Shown here one piece after another: positions 1-5,968 of a DNA stretch of 8,175 bases (positions within the stretch are counted from its first letter, which is position 1; each line of letters starts with the position of its first letter). The notes beneath the pieces were generated by a model. It was not told where the DNA came from. It did not search any database and saw nothing but the letters and a program-made list of their open reading frames with translations. Source of the DNA: JBEKLJ01 sp050010255 (GTDB lineage: Bacteria > Acidobacteriota > Terriglobia > Bryobacterales > Bryobacteraceae); contig JBEKLJ010000160.1 in the NCBI GenBank assembly GCA_050010255.1, positions 1-8,175 on the forward strand. The letters run 5' to 3'. Position numbers and translations under genes: made by a program.

Positions 1-398
1 AAGCCCAGCGAGCTGAACAGGTCCTCGATTTCCATCTGCACCTGCGTGACCGGATGCAGGCTCCCTGGCCGCGGCCCCGGCGCGGGCAGAGTCAGGTCCA
101 GCCACTCGGAGTCCAGGCGCGCCGCCAGCGTCTTCTTGTCGAACTCGGCCTTGCCGGCCGCCAGCGCGGCCTCCAGCGTCTCCTTGGCCGCGTTGAGCAG
201 CTTGCCCAGCCGCGCCCGCTCTTCCGGGGCGAGCTGGCCGAGCTGCCTGGAGATCTGCGCCAGCGTCCCCTTGCGGCCCAACGCCTCGACGCGAACTGCC
301 TCGAGTTCCCCGGCTCTGGCCGCCGCCCGGATGCGCTCGCGCGCCCGTGCCTGCGCTTCGCTGAGCGTGGATTCGAGCGACAAGAGCGATTCCGGCAT
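1..398 (-). CDS. pheS: Phenylalanine--tRNA ligase alpha subunit, N-terminal part (runs off the left edge)
   Basis: This gene would encode the alpha subunit of cytoplasmic phenylalanyl-tRNA synthetase, which with PheT forms an (alpha-beta)2 enzyme charging tRNA-Phe. Only the first 132 codons are in the window. The visible part is the N-terminal coiled-coil arm that contacts tRNA (about residues 1-90), including the family signature VEALGRKGTLAQISRQLGQL near residues 37-56 and the following ERARLGKLLNAAK. It leads into the conserved junction DLTLPAPGPRPGSLHPVTQ and the start of the catalytic core (IEDLFSSLGF). The class II motifs 2 and 3 lie beyond the edge. The start is the ATG at 398: an in-frame TAG lies four codons upstream at 410-408, so no earlier start is possible in this frame. 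No strong Shine-Dalgarno is seen. It follows vapC on the same strand after 39 bp; a weak TACACT -10-like box lies in that gap. The partner pheT would be expected downstream, outside the window. Confidence 0.93.
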   Translation of the reverse strand, partial: MPESLLSLESTLSEAQARARERIRAAARAGELEAVRVEALGRKGTLAQISRQLGQLAPEERARLGKLLNAAKETLEAALAAGKAEFDKKTLAARLDSEWLDLTLPAPGPRPGSLHPVTQVQMEIEDLFSSLG

Positions 399-437
399 CT
401 TGGGAAACTACTTAGTGTATCGCAGGGCCGGGCTGCG

Positions 438-869
438 CTATGCGAACGGGTGCCGCACCCGCAGGCCGGGGAACCGCGAGAAGTCCCGGTCGGCCGTCCA
501 CAGCTCCCTCACGCCATGCTCGATCGACAGCGCGGCGATGTGGGCGTCGTGGACCAGATTGGCGGTGGCGCCCGAGGAGACTAGCGCCTGCCGCATGGCG
601 GCAAAGTGCCCCGGCCCTTCTCCGATCACGACGATGGCGGGCGAACTCAGCAGGTGCTCGACGTCCGACAGCGCCGCCTCGAGCGTGGTCGGAGGATCGA
701 AGACGCGCGGATGCGTGACCACCCGAACGTACTCGTACAGGCAGGGCCAGGGCACAGCCCAGGCTGTCTCGCCTTCCGACAACTGCCTCAGCAAGTCCCG
801 GGCTGCGTTATGAAAGGGCATCTCCGCACGGCGGGCATACACCAGAATGTTGGTATCGACGGCAATCAC
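438..869 (-). CDS. vapC: VapC-type PIN-domain ribonuclease toxin
   Basis: A 143-residue PIN-domain protein, the usual size for the toxin of a type II VapBC module, a Mg-dependent RNase that typically cleaves tRNA or rRNA when freed from its antitoxin. The fold signature is visible: VIAVDTNILVYA at the N-terminus with acidic residue D5, E46 in the YEYVRVVTHP segment, D108 in the NLVHDAHIAALSIEHG helix, and D127 (with D129) in WTADRDFSRFPG. These are the four acidic metal-binding positions of active PIN domains, so the toxin looks intact. I place the start at the GTG at 869-867, because the conserved first strand begins there, the upstream extension is low-quality read-through of vapB in another frame, and a GGAAGG Shine-Dalgarno lies a few bases before it. 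The start overlaps the vapB stop (GTGA), implying translational coupling. Its RNA target cannot be told from sequence. Confidence 0.9.
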   Translation of the reverse strand: MIAVDTNILVYARRAEMPFHNAARDLLRQLSEGETAWAVPWPCLYEYVRVVTHPRVFDPPTTLEAALSDVEHLLSSPAIVVIGEGPGHFAAMRQALVSSGATANLVHDAHIAALSIEHGVRELWTADRDFSRFPGLRVRHPFA

Positions 870-1102
870 CGGCGGCCTTCCATGATGTCTAACAGGACGT
901 CCCGGTCCTCGATGACGACACCCGGTAACAGCCGCCCGCGATCCGTGCCCCACTTGAAGCGGTAGGGGCCGCGTTTGCCGCGCACGCTCAGGTACAGCCG
1001 GAGGGCGCTCTCCACGACCTGCCGCAACGGCGCGCCCTCGTCGGCGGCGCGCCTCTTGGCCTGGCGGAACAACTCATCCCTGATCTCGATCGTGGTCCTC
1101 AT
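866..1102 (-). CDS. vapB: VapB-type ribbon-helix-helix antitoxin
   Basis: A 78-residue partner directly upstream of the PIN toxin. The N-terminus MRTTIEIRDELFRQAKRRAA followed by a second helix (APLRQVVESALRLYL) has the pattern of a ribbon-helix-helix DNA-binding domain: a short beta strand that inserts in the operator, then two helices that dimerise. The C-terminal tail, ending in DRDVLLDIMEGRR, is like the extended segment by which such antitoxins wrap and block the PIN active site. It should neutralise VapC and autorepress the operon. The start is taken at the ATG at 1102, because the RHH strand begins there. An in-frame ATG at 1114 would add MLLC only. Neither has a clear Shine-Dalgarno; a TATGCT box at 1115-1110 would put a transcript start almost exactly at 1102, so a leaderless message is possible. 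The stop overlaps the vapC start by 4 bp. Confidence 0.86.
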   Translation of the reverse strand: MRTTIEIRDELFRQAKRRAADEGAPLRQVVESALRLYLSVRGKRGPYRFKWGTDRGRLLPGVVIEDRDVLLDIMEGRR

Positions 1103-1136
1103 GCATAAAAGCATACCATAGGAAGCACATTTATGC
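1103..1136. promoter_or_regulatory. Candidate VapB operator: 7-bp inverted repeat with nested direct repeats
   Basis: A perfect 7-bp inverted repeat, GCATAAA at 1103-1109 and TTTATGC at 1130-1136, has its half-sites centred 27 bp apart. Between and within them are short tandem copies read on the minus strand as TATGG, TATGC, TATGC (1120-1116, 1115-1111, 1107-1103). The block is markedly AT-rich against a GC-rich background and lies between the stop of the 157-aa gene and the vapB ATG. RHH antitoxins commonly bind such repeated short sites in their own promoters. The minus-strand TATGCT at 1115-1110 could serve as a -10 box; I see no good -35. The repeats are seen directly; the operator role is inferred. 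Confidence 0.5.
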
Positions 1137-1610
1137 CTAGAGGGATGAGCCCGATGCCGGCACGAACGGCTGCTCCGTCTTCGCCAGTTCCCAGGCCAGG
1201 TGATTGATGTACAACCGCAGCACGGGCTCCGGATACGTCCCGCGGAACTTCTCCCAGACGCGCTGCTGCCACCCCTCGGTCAGGTACTTGCCCGGGTCCA
1301 GGTTCTTGTCGAAGAAGCCGTCCCGGTTGGGGATGCCCACGAAGTCCAGCACCGCGCCGATCATCTGCAGGTGGCAGATGAGGATGGCTTGGGCCAGCTC
1401 CTTGGCCAGCTCGTCGTCGCGCTCGCCGAGCCGGGCCCAGAACCGTGGCACGCTTTTGCGCAGGCTCTCGGTGTTCAGCTTCTCCAGGTGCGCGCGCGTC
1501 TTGAAGGCCTCGTAGAGCTGGTAGGTCTTCAATTTTCCGATCGAGATCTGGCGCACCAGTTGCGCGAAACTGTCCTCGCCCAGCGAGAGAAAGGCGTCGG
1601 GAAGCTGCAT
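1137..1610 (-). CDS. Conserved-looking helical protein of unknown function
   Basis: I do not recognise this 157-residue protein. It has no signal peptide, no membrane segment and no cysteine motif; predicted structure by eye is almost wholly helical, with an N-terminal helical part (DSFAQLVRQISIGKLKTYQL), a central charged region (residues 40-75), a helix AKELAQAILICHLQMIGAVLDF (about 69-90), then a loop rich in D, G, N and P (IPNRDGFFDKNLDPGKY) and an aromatic C-terminal helix (GWQQRVWEKFRGTYPEPVLRLYINHLAWEL). GC-rich third positions and a clean amino-acid make-up support it being real. The start is set at the ATG at 1610: a TATGAT -10-like box at 1629-1624 lies just upstream, so an extended form from the GTG at 1694 would begin before its own promoter. 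It stands alone between a GT2 gene and vapB, with its stop 34 bp before the vapB ATG, so it might share transcription with vapBC, but no functional link is evident. Confidence 0.75.
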   Translation of the reverse strand: MQLPDAFLSLGEDSFAQLVRQISIGKLKTYQLYEAFKTRAHLEKLNTESLRKSVPRFWARLGERDDELAKELAQAILICHLQMIGAVLDFVGIPNRDGFFDKNLDPGKYLTEGWQQRVWEKFRGTYPEPVLRLYINHLAWELAKTEQPFVPASGSSL

Positions 1611-1623
1611 CACAGGCCAGCGT

Positions 1624-1629
1624 ATCATA
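1624..1629 (-). promoter_or_regulatory. Candidate -10 box for the 157-aa gene
   Basis: TATGAT on the minus strand, 13 bp before the ATG at 1610, matches the sigma-70 type -10 hexamer at five of six positions. No convincing -35 is seen at 16-18 bp (TTCTGC-like at best). A start of transcription about 7 bp downstream would give a leader of only a few bases. Confidence 0.4.
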
Positions 1630-1775
1630 GCGCGACTCGCCAGCCGCAGAAGAACCTGGCGCCGAGGGTTCGGCTCCACATTTATGTCGCGCACCCGGCG
1701 AAAGCCGCTGCCCGATCAGCGCCGGCGACCGCCAGGGGGCGGCTGCCTTACACCCGCAGCACGCACCTGCGGCGG

Positions 1776-1795
1776 AGCCGCACCGCCGTGCGGCT
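1776..1795. terminator. GC-rich hairpin downstream of the GT2 gene, possible terminator
   Basis: A perfect 8-bp stem, AGCCGCAC at 1776-1783 and GTGCGGCT at 1788-1795, closes a four-base loop CGCC. It lies about 46 bp after the stop of the minus-strand glycosyltransferase gene and could end that transcript. There is no T-run on either side, so it is not a classical intrinsic terminator; it may only be a stable RNA structure or chance in GC-rich DNA. The surrounding gap (1611-1840) holds no gene I can support. Confidence 0.35.
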
Positions 1796-1840
1796 AGCAC
1801 CGCCGGAAGCGCATCGCCGCGCGGCCGGCGCCGGGTAGTA

Positions 1841-2611
1841 TCAGGTCTCCGAAGTCCGCCGGCCGTTGCCGTGCGGCCGCTCGCTCCACAGGGTGCGCCG
1901 CCGCCGGTGGAGTCCGAACCGGTAGCCGAGCACGAGGAAAACCATTCGCCAGCCCAGGCAGAATGTTTTCCAGAAGTTGCCGGTGACGGAAGAGACTCCG
2001 ACCCGTCTGCGGTAATTGAGCGGGATCTCGACAAACGGGATCCGGTGGGCAATGGCTTCCAGCAGAACCTGCGGGCCGAAATGCGACCCGCCGACCGTCA
2101 GGTGCGGGCGAATCAGCGCCAGTGCCTCGCGCGATAGAAGGCGTTTGGTGCAGCCCATGTCGGTGAGAATGGTCGAGTTGAACAGCACCTCGGTCAGCTT
2201 CGCCACGGCCCAGTTGCCCCAGCGCAGGAACCAGCCCATATTCGCCCCGGCCCAAATGAACTCACGGCTGGTCCTGGTTCCCAAGACGACCGGCTTGTCG
2301 CCGGAGTATACGAGCAACTTCAAGACATCCTCGCCGCGGAAGGTTCCGTCCGGCTCGGAAAACACAATCAAGTCGGCCGTACAAGCATCCATGCCGCGGA
2401 GCAGAGCATGGCCATACCCCTGCTTCGCTTCGAAGACCTCGATGGCGCCCGTGCCGGCGACGCGTTCAGAAGTGCCCGGCGCGGCATTGTTGTTGACGAC
2501 GATGATCTGGTCGACAAAGCCCGACCCGAAGTAATCCAAAATGCACTCGCGGATCGAATCCTTCTCGTTGTACGTCGGAAGGATAACCGCTACCGTTTGT
2601 CCGTGCCACAT
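1841..2611 (-). CDS. GT2-family glycosyltransferase (dolichol-phosphate-mannose-synthase-like)
   Basis: A 256-residue GT-A fold enzyme that should transfer a sugar from a nucleotide-sugar donor, most likely to a polyprenyl phosphate or glycan on the inner face of the membrane. The opening strand TVAVILPTYNE (residues 6-16) is the hallmark of family 2. The usual VDD nucleotide-binding element is replaced by VVNNN (38-42) and the metal-binding DXD region reads SEPDGTF (85-91). Further blocks are KQGYGHALLRGM (63-74), the LTDMGCTKRLLSREAL stretch (149-164) typical of DPM1-like enzymes, GSHFGPQVLL (175-184) and the YRRRVGVSSVTG acceptor-side motif (200-211). A hydrophobic stretch at 216-230 may attach it to the membrane; a basic tail follows. 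The ATG at 2611 lies 15 bp after the methyltransferase stop, so the two are probably cotranscribed. No clear Shine-Dalgarno precedes it. The sugar and acceptor are not determinable from sequence. Confidence 0.9.
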   Translation of the reverse strand: MWHGQTVAVILPTYNEKDSIRECILDYFGSGFVDQIIVVNNNAAPGTSERVAGTGAIEVFEAKQGYGHALLRGMDACTADLIVFSEPDGTFRGEDVLKLLVYSGDKPVVLGTRTSREFIWAGANMGWFLRWGNWAVAKLTEVLFNSTILTDMGCTKRLLSREALALIRPHLTVGGSHFGPQVLLEAIAHRIPFVEIPLNYRRRVGVSSVTGNFWKTFCLGWRMVFLVLGYRFGLHRRRRTLWSERPHGNGRRTSET

Positions 2612-2626
2612 AGTTGGTGGTGTCAG

Positions 2627-3295
2627 TTAAGCAGTCCCTTGGGGCGCCTCCGCCACCAACAGGAATTGCCCGGCGAATGGCCGGAATGGGAGCGCCAGGT
2701 ACAAGGCCACGAGCCATCCGAACTTGGGCAGCTTGCTGCTCATGCTGAACGGCAGGAAGCGCGGTTCCACGCGCACGATCTTCCATCCGAGGGTGCACAG
2801 GAAGTCTCTGAAGCCAGCGTCGGTAAACATGGTCTTGTGTGTGTAGTCATCGAAATAGCGGCGAGGCTCCAGCCGGAAATTCGGCTGCACCACGATCAGC
2901 CGCCCTCCGGGCTCGATCACGCGGCGCACCTCGGCGAGAATCGCCTCGCCCTCGGCGATCGTGAAGTGCTCGAAGAAATTGGAGGCCAGGACCGTGCCGA
3001 TGCTGCCCGGCTTGAGCGGCAGGGGGTCGAGCGCCGATTGTACGAGTGGGCGCACGCCGGGCTGCCAATAGGCGGTCAACTCCGCATTGAGGTCCAGCGC
3101 CCATTTCTCGCGGGCGTGTATGAACCGGGTGAACTCGCCGTAACCGGCGCCAAGTTCGAGCAGCGCCTCCTCGGCATGGACGTAGGGCTGCAGATAGCGG
3201 CAGACCTCACGCCAGACCGCTGCGCGGCCGGGATCATAAGTAAACCGCACCCCGTGATACCCTTGCGATTTCACGCCCATCGTCGCTTCCGCCAC
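2627..3295 (-). CDS. Class I SAM-dependent methyltransferase
   Basis: A 222-residue protein with a Rossmann-fold methyltransferase core. Motif I, LLELGAGYGEFTR (residues 45-57), binds the methionine part of SAM; the acidic end of strand 2 is ALDLN with D68; SALDPLPLKPGSIGTVLASNFFEHF (87-111) carries the motif II/III region; and the loop VIEPGGRLIVVQPNFR (126-141) is the usual strand-5 element of Methyltransf_11/25-type enzymes. The C-terminal part has a hydrophobic stretch (WLVALYLALPFRPFAGQFLLVAEA) that could lie at the membrane. Flanked by two glycosyltransferases on the same strand, it most likely methylates a sugar, lipid or polyprenyl-linked intermediate, but the substrate is inferred from context only. 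The longest frame begins at a GTG at 3295; the ATG at 3280 is an equally good start and would remove five residues. A TATCAT -10-like box at 3316-3311 lies in the 53-bp gap after the upstream gene. Confidence 0.88.
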   Translation of the reverse strand: MAEATMGVKSQGYHGVRFTYDPGRAAVWREVCRYLQPYVHAEEALLELGAGYGEFTRFIHAREKWALDLNAELTAYWQPGVRPLVQSALDPLPLKPGSIGTVLASNFFEHFTIAEGEAILAEVRRVIEPGGRLIVVQPNFRLEPRRYFDDYTHKTMFTDAGFRDFLCTLGWKIVRVEPRFLPFSMSSKLPKFGWLVALYLALPFRPFAGQFLLVAEAPQGTA

Positions 3296-3348
3296 TTCAC
3301 CAGTCTGCCCATGATACTCAAGTTGCCCCTGGCCGGCTCACCGCGGCT

Positions 3349-4845
3349 TCATTCGTGTGCTGCCTCGGCGGCTCCTATCGGCTCATAGACGTAGTCGCCG
3401 TTCAGGTACGGCCCGGGAATGTGCCTTACCAGCCGGTAGTGCTCCCGCATCTCCTTCAGGTGGGACTTCGGCAGCGAAGGGATCTCTCGATCCAGAGGCG
3501 CTCGATGCGGGTCAAAGACGTCCTCGAACAGGACCACGAGCGCGAACTTGCCGTTGGCCAGGTCCCGCCGGACGGGCTCGGGGTTCACGAGTCCGCTATC
3601 CACGAGAAGCGTATAGATCAGCGGCTCGACCTCGATGCGGCCGCGCAACTGCAAAAGCGGATCCGTTTGCACCGCTAGCGCACGGCTGTGTGTCCGCCCG
3701 AGATAGGGCGCCAACTGCGCCGTCTCCTCCCGCTGCAGCAACTCCCGCCCCCAGCGGTCGTACGCGACCTGTCCGCAAAAAGCGAAGCTGAGCGCAATCT
3801 GGACCAGTGGCACGATCTCGAGCAGGGTCGGTCGCCCGCGGAAGCGCGGCGGAGAGAAGTTGATCTGCCCCAGCGTCCACCCGGCGCAAAGGCCGAGAGC
3901 GATCATGACTTCCAGTTGGTAATTCAGGTCCGAGCCGACCTTCGGCGCCGTGACTGCCAGAACCGCCGCTGCGGACCCAAGATACGCATACAAGGGATGG
4001 ATGCCGCCGCGGAACGCGCGCCGAGAGCCGGCGCCGGCCAAGACGATCAGCCACCCTCCATAGAATAATAGCGCCTCTGCCTGCAGGAGCGCCTTGTGCG
4101 CGCTCATGGGGTTGAGATTCGCCCGGATGGCGTTGTCGAAATAGCGGCCGCCGGTGTATTGGTTCAAAGCCAGAGCCAGAGAGATGCCGCAGACGCCGGC
4201 AGCGAGCGCAAAAACCATGGCCCGCCGGCGGTTGTCCAGTGCCAGCAGCAGCAGAATCGCGATGCCAGCCCCGATCATTGTCTGTTTGGTGAAGACGGCC
4301 AGAATCAGGAAGACCGCCGCCAGCACCAGGTAGCCGGCTCTGCCGCGCGCCCGGAACAGCGAGAAGGAGTAGAACGCGGCCAGCGAAAAGAACAATGCAA
4401 GCACGTCCACGTGCCCTGTCGTGCCCCATCCCACCAGCAGCGGAAAGGAGGCAATCAACAGCGTTCCAGTCCAGACGGCGCATTGATTCGTTGTGTGGAG
4501 CCGCAACAACCGCCAGCACAGTGCAATGATCCCGGCGAACGCGGCAAACGAAAGCAACCTTCCCCCGATCGGGGCCGGCAATCCTAGACGGTAGAGGCCG
4601 GCGGACAGCGAATAGAAGACCGGCCCGTAGGGCGAGACCGTATAGGGGTAGTGCTGGAGATCGTAATAGAGGCCCTCTCCATGCGCCAGCATCAGGGAGT
4701 GCATCGCCACAACCGACTCGACCTGCGCGAACTCGTGGCGGCAGTGGAGCAAGGTCGCGAACTGGGCCGCAAGCAGGAGCACGCACAGCCCCGCTGCCAG
4801 CATAAGAACCTTGGGCCGAGCCGCTTCCGCTGGAGTCGCAATCAC
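3349..4845 (-). CDS. Polytopic membrane glycosyltransferase-like protein (GT39/ArnT-type, GT-C fold)
   Basis: About 498 residues with roughly ten hydrophobic membrane helices in the first three quarters, then a soluble C-terminal domain of about 120 residues. The layout fits GT-C enzymes that take a sugar from a polyprenyl phosphate and attach it to an acceptor on the periplasmic side. Visible family-like features are an acidic residue in the first external loop after helix 1 (HEFAQVES), the loop LYYDLQHYPYTVSPYGPVFY, GTTGHVDVLALFFSLAAFY, and AVFTKQTMIGAGIAILLLLA, where FTKQ matches the FTK element common in this superfamily. I cannot assign a sugar. Start choice is uncertain: the frame opens at a TTG (4893); the GTG at 4845 gives a positively charged N-terminus before helix 1 and is used here; an ATG at 4803 with AAGG five bases before it is also possible. 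It reads divergently from the DUF3108 gene and is first in the minus-strand group leading to the methyltransferase and GT2. Confidence 0.82.
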   Translation of the reverse strand: MIATPAEAARPKVLMLAAGLCVLLLAAQFATLLHCRHEFAQVESVVAMHSLMLAHGEGLYYDLQHYPYTVSPYGPVFYSLSAGLYRLGLPAPIGGRLLSFAAFAGIIALCWRLLRLHTTNQCAVWTGTLLIASFPLLVGWGTTGHVDVLALFFSLAAFYSFSLFRARGRAGYLVLAAVFLILAVFTKQTMIGAGIAILLLLALDNRRRAMVFALAAGVCGISLALALNQYTGGRYFDNAIRANLNPMSAHKALLQAEALLFYGGWLIVLAGAGSRRAFRGGIHPLYAYLGSAAAVLAVTAPKVGSDLNYQLEVMIALGLCAGWTLGQINFSPPRFRGRPTLLEIVPLVQIALSFAFCGQVAYDRWGRELLQREETAQLAPYLGRTHSRALAVQTDPLLQLRGRIEVEPLIYTLLVDSGLVNPEPVRRDLANGKFALVVLFEDVFDPHRAPLDREIPSLPKSHLKEMREHYRLVRHIPGPYLNGDYVYEPIGAAEAAHE

Positions 4846-4927
4846 CGGAGTCTCAGAATACCAGAAGACCCGCCGGTTGCCAGCCTCCCGCAAGCCGCAG
4901 CCGAAGGCGTGTGAGAAGATCGGGTTA
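4846..4927. promoter_or_regulatory. Divergent intergenic region between membrane glycosyltransferase and DUF3108 gene
   Basis: This short stretch separates two genes that read away from each other, so it should hold promoters for both unless the minus-strand gene begins at the TTG at 4893. On the minus strand TATTCT lies at 4862-4857, shortly before the GTG at 4845, and resembles a -10 box. On the plus strand I see no clear -10/-35 pair; a GAGAAG about 12 bp before the ATG at 4928 is a weak, distant ribosome-binding candidate. Location is clear, element assignment is tentative. Confidence 0.35.
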
Positions 4928-5704
4928 ATGCGGCTTTGCCGGCTTCGATTCCCGTGGCTGGCGCTGGTGGCGGCGGTGTGCGCGGCCCCGCAGGCGCCCG
5001 AGGGGGTGGTGCGGCCGCTGTCGGCGAGCGAGGTGCTCAGCTACAGGGCCGAGTGGCGGCTGATTCACGCCGGCAGCGCGCAGTTGACTTGGGCGTCGGC
5101 CGAGGCCGGCGGGAGGGCCGGCTGGGCCGCCCGCCTGCGCGTGGAGTCGGCCGGCTTGGTCTCCCGATTCTACCGGGTGAGTAATGACTACTCCTCGCTG
5201 GCCGATTCTCAGCTCTGCCTGATCAGCTCGCTGCTTCGAGCCAGCGAAGGCAGCCGCCGGCGCGAGACCAGCGTCGTCTTCGACGGCGCGGGCCATAAAG
5301 CCAGCCTCACCGCGCGCGACCTGGTGACGAACGCCGTCTCGACGCAGGAGATCGACATCCGCCCGTGCGAGCACGACGTCATCGGGGCGCTCTACCGCCT
5401 CCGCGCGATGCGCCTCGAGCCGGGCCAGTCGATCGAGATGCCGGTCAGCGATGGCAAGCGCGCCGTCATGGTCCGGGTCGAGGCCCAGGAGCGGGAGACG
5501 ATCCGGACGGATGCGGGCGCCTACCAGACAATCCGCTACGAGGCGTTCCTGTTCAACAACGTCCTCTACCGGCGTAGCGGGCGGCTGCTGGTCTGGCTCA
5601 CCGACGACTCCCGCCGCCTGCCCGTTCAGATCCGCATCCGTCTGCCGTTCTACACTATTGGCACCGTCACGCTGCAGCTCCAGAGGGATCGGCGCCGCCC
5701 ATGA
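4928..5704 (+). CDS. Secreted DUF3108-family protein
   Basis: A 258-residue protein that begins with a classical signal peptide: MRLCRLR, a hydrophobic core FPWLALVAAV and a probable cleavage after CAA (about residue 20). The mature part shows the DUF3108 pattern: an opening strand LSYRAEWRLIHAGSAQLTW (37-55), SRFYRVSNDYSSLAD (79-93), then CEHDVIGALYRLRAMRLEPGQ (147-167), a strand block MVRVEAQERETIRTDAGAYQTIRYEAF, and the conserved GRLLVWLTDDSRRLPVQIRIRLPFYTIGTVTLQL near the C-terminus. The repeated beta strands suggest a periplasmic beta-barrel or beta-sandwich. The function of the family is not known to me; it is presumably an envelope protein. The start is the ATG at 4928, because this places the signal peptide at the N-terminus and longer forms add non-coding-like residues. 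It is divergent from the membrane glycosyltransferase and may act on the same envelope process, which is inference. Confidence 0.85.
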   Translation: MRLCRLRFPWLALVAAVCAAPQAPEGVVRPLSASEVLSYRAEWRLIHAGSAQLTWASAEAGGRAGWAARLRVESAGLVSRFYRVSNDYSSLADSQLCLISSLLRASEGSRRRETSVVFDGAGHKASLTARDLVTNAVSTQEIDIRPCEHDVIGALYRLRAMRLEPGQSIEMPVSDGKRAVMVRVEAQERETIRTDAGAYQTIRYEAFLFNNVLYRRSGRLLVWLTDDSRRLPVQIRIRLPFYTIGTVTLQLQRDRRRP

Positions 5705-5755
5705 GCTGGAAGGCTCGACCCGGCCGCCTGAACAGCGTTCGGAGAGCCGCCCTCG

Positions 5756-5777
5756 GCCACTCCCTCGGGGTCGTGGC
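5756..5777. terminator. Weak hairpin after the DUF3108 gene
   Basis: GCCAC at 5756-5760 pairs with GTGGC at 5773-5777 around a 12-base loop that could itself fold (CC and GG). It lies about 50 bp after the DUF3108 stop. Without a T-run it is a poor intrinsic terminator. The 264-bp gap 5705-5968 holds no gene I can support; its second half (about 5780-5970) is less GC-rich than the genes around it, as expected for a promoter region of the kinase gene. Confidence 0.2.
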
Positions 5778-5968
5778 TCAATCGATGACTTATTGATTCC
5801 ATGGCGCTTAACGAAGAAGGCGTGCCGACGAGCGAATTCGATAGAGCCTTGCTTTAACACTTTGTCCATCCCGACCATAACAGGCTGGCTTTAGAGTCGG
5901 CGTGGGTGTACACTCAGTGGGGGATAACCCGAATGCAGGTAGTGGGTCATCGCATTTGGAGTAGGTCC

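Noticed and set aside
46..813. Long plus-strand reading frame opposite pheS and vapC
   Set aside because: Composition is Ser/Arg/Ala-rich without any recognisable domain, and it lies antisense to two clearly recognised genes; it is a GC-rich shadow.
870..953. N-terminal extension of vapC to the upstream start at 953
   Set aside because: The extra residues are the vapB end read in another frame; the PIN fold starts at the GTG at 869, which has a Shine-Dalgarno and the GTGA overlap.
1099..2052. 317-residue minus-strand reading frame across the GT2 end, the gap and the unknown gene
   Set aside because: It is out of frame with both supported genes, Arg/Gly/Ala-rich and lacks any motif.
3271..3312. 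13-codon reading frame (MGRLVKWRKRRWA) before the methyltransferase start
   Set aside because: It could be a leader peptide, but it has no ribosome-binding site and overlaps the methyltransferase start in another frame; too short to support.
2408..3388. 326-residue plus-strand reading frame opposite the methyltransferase
   Set aside because: Antisense to a gene with clear SAM-binding motifs; no family pattern and no ribosome-binding site.
5801..5857. 18-codon plus-strand reading frame (MALNEEGVPTSEFDRALL) in the gap before the kinase
   Set aside because: No Shine-Dalgarno and no recognisable product; may be chance.
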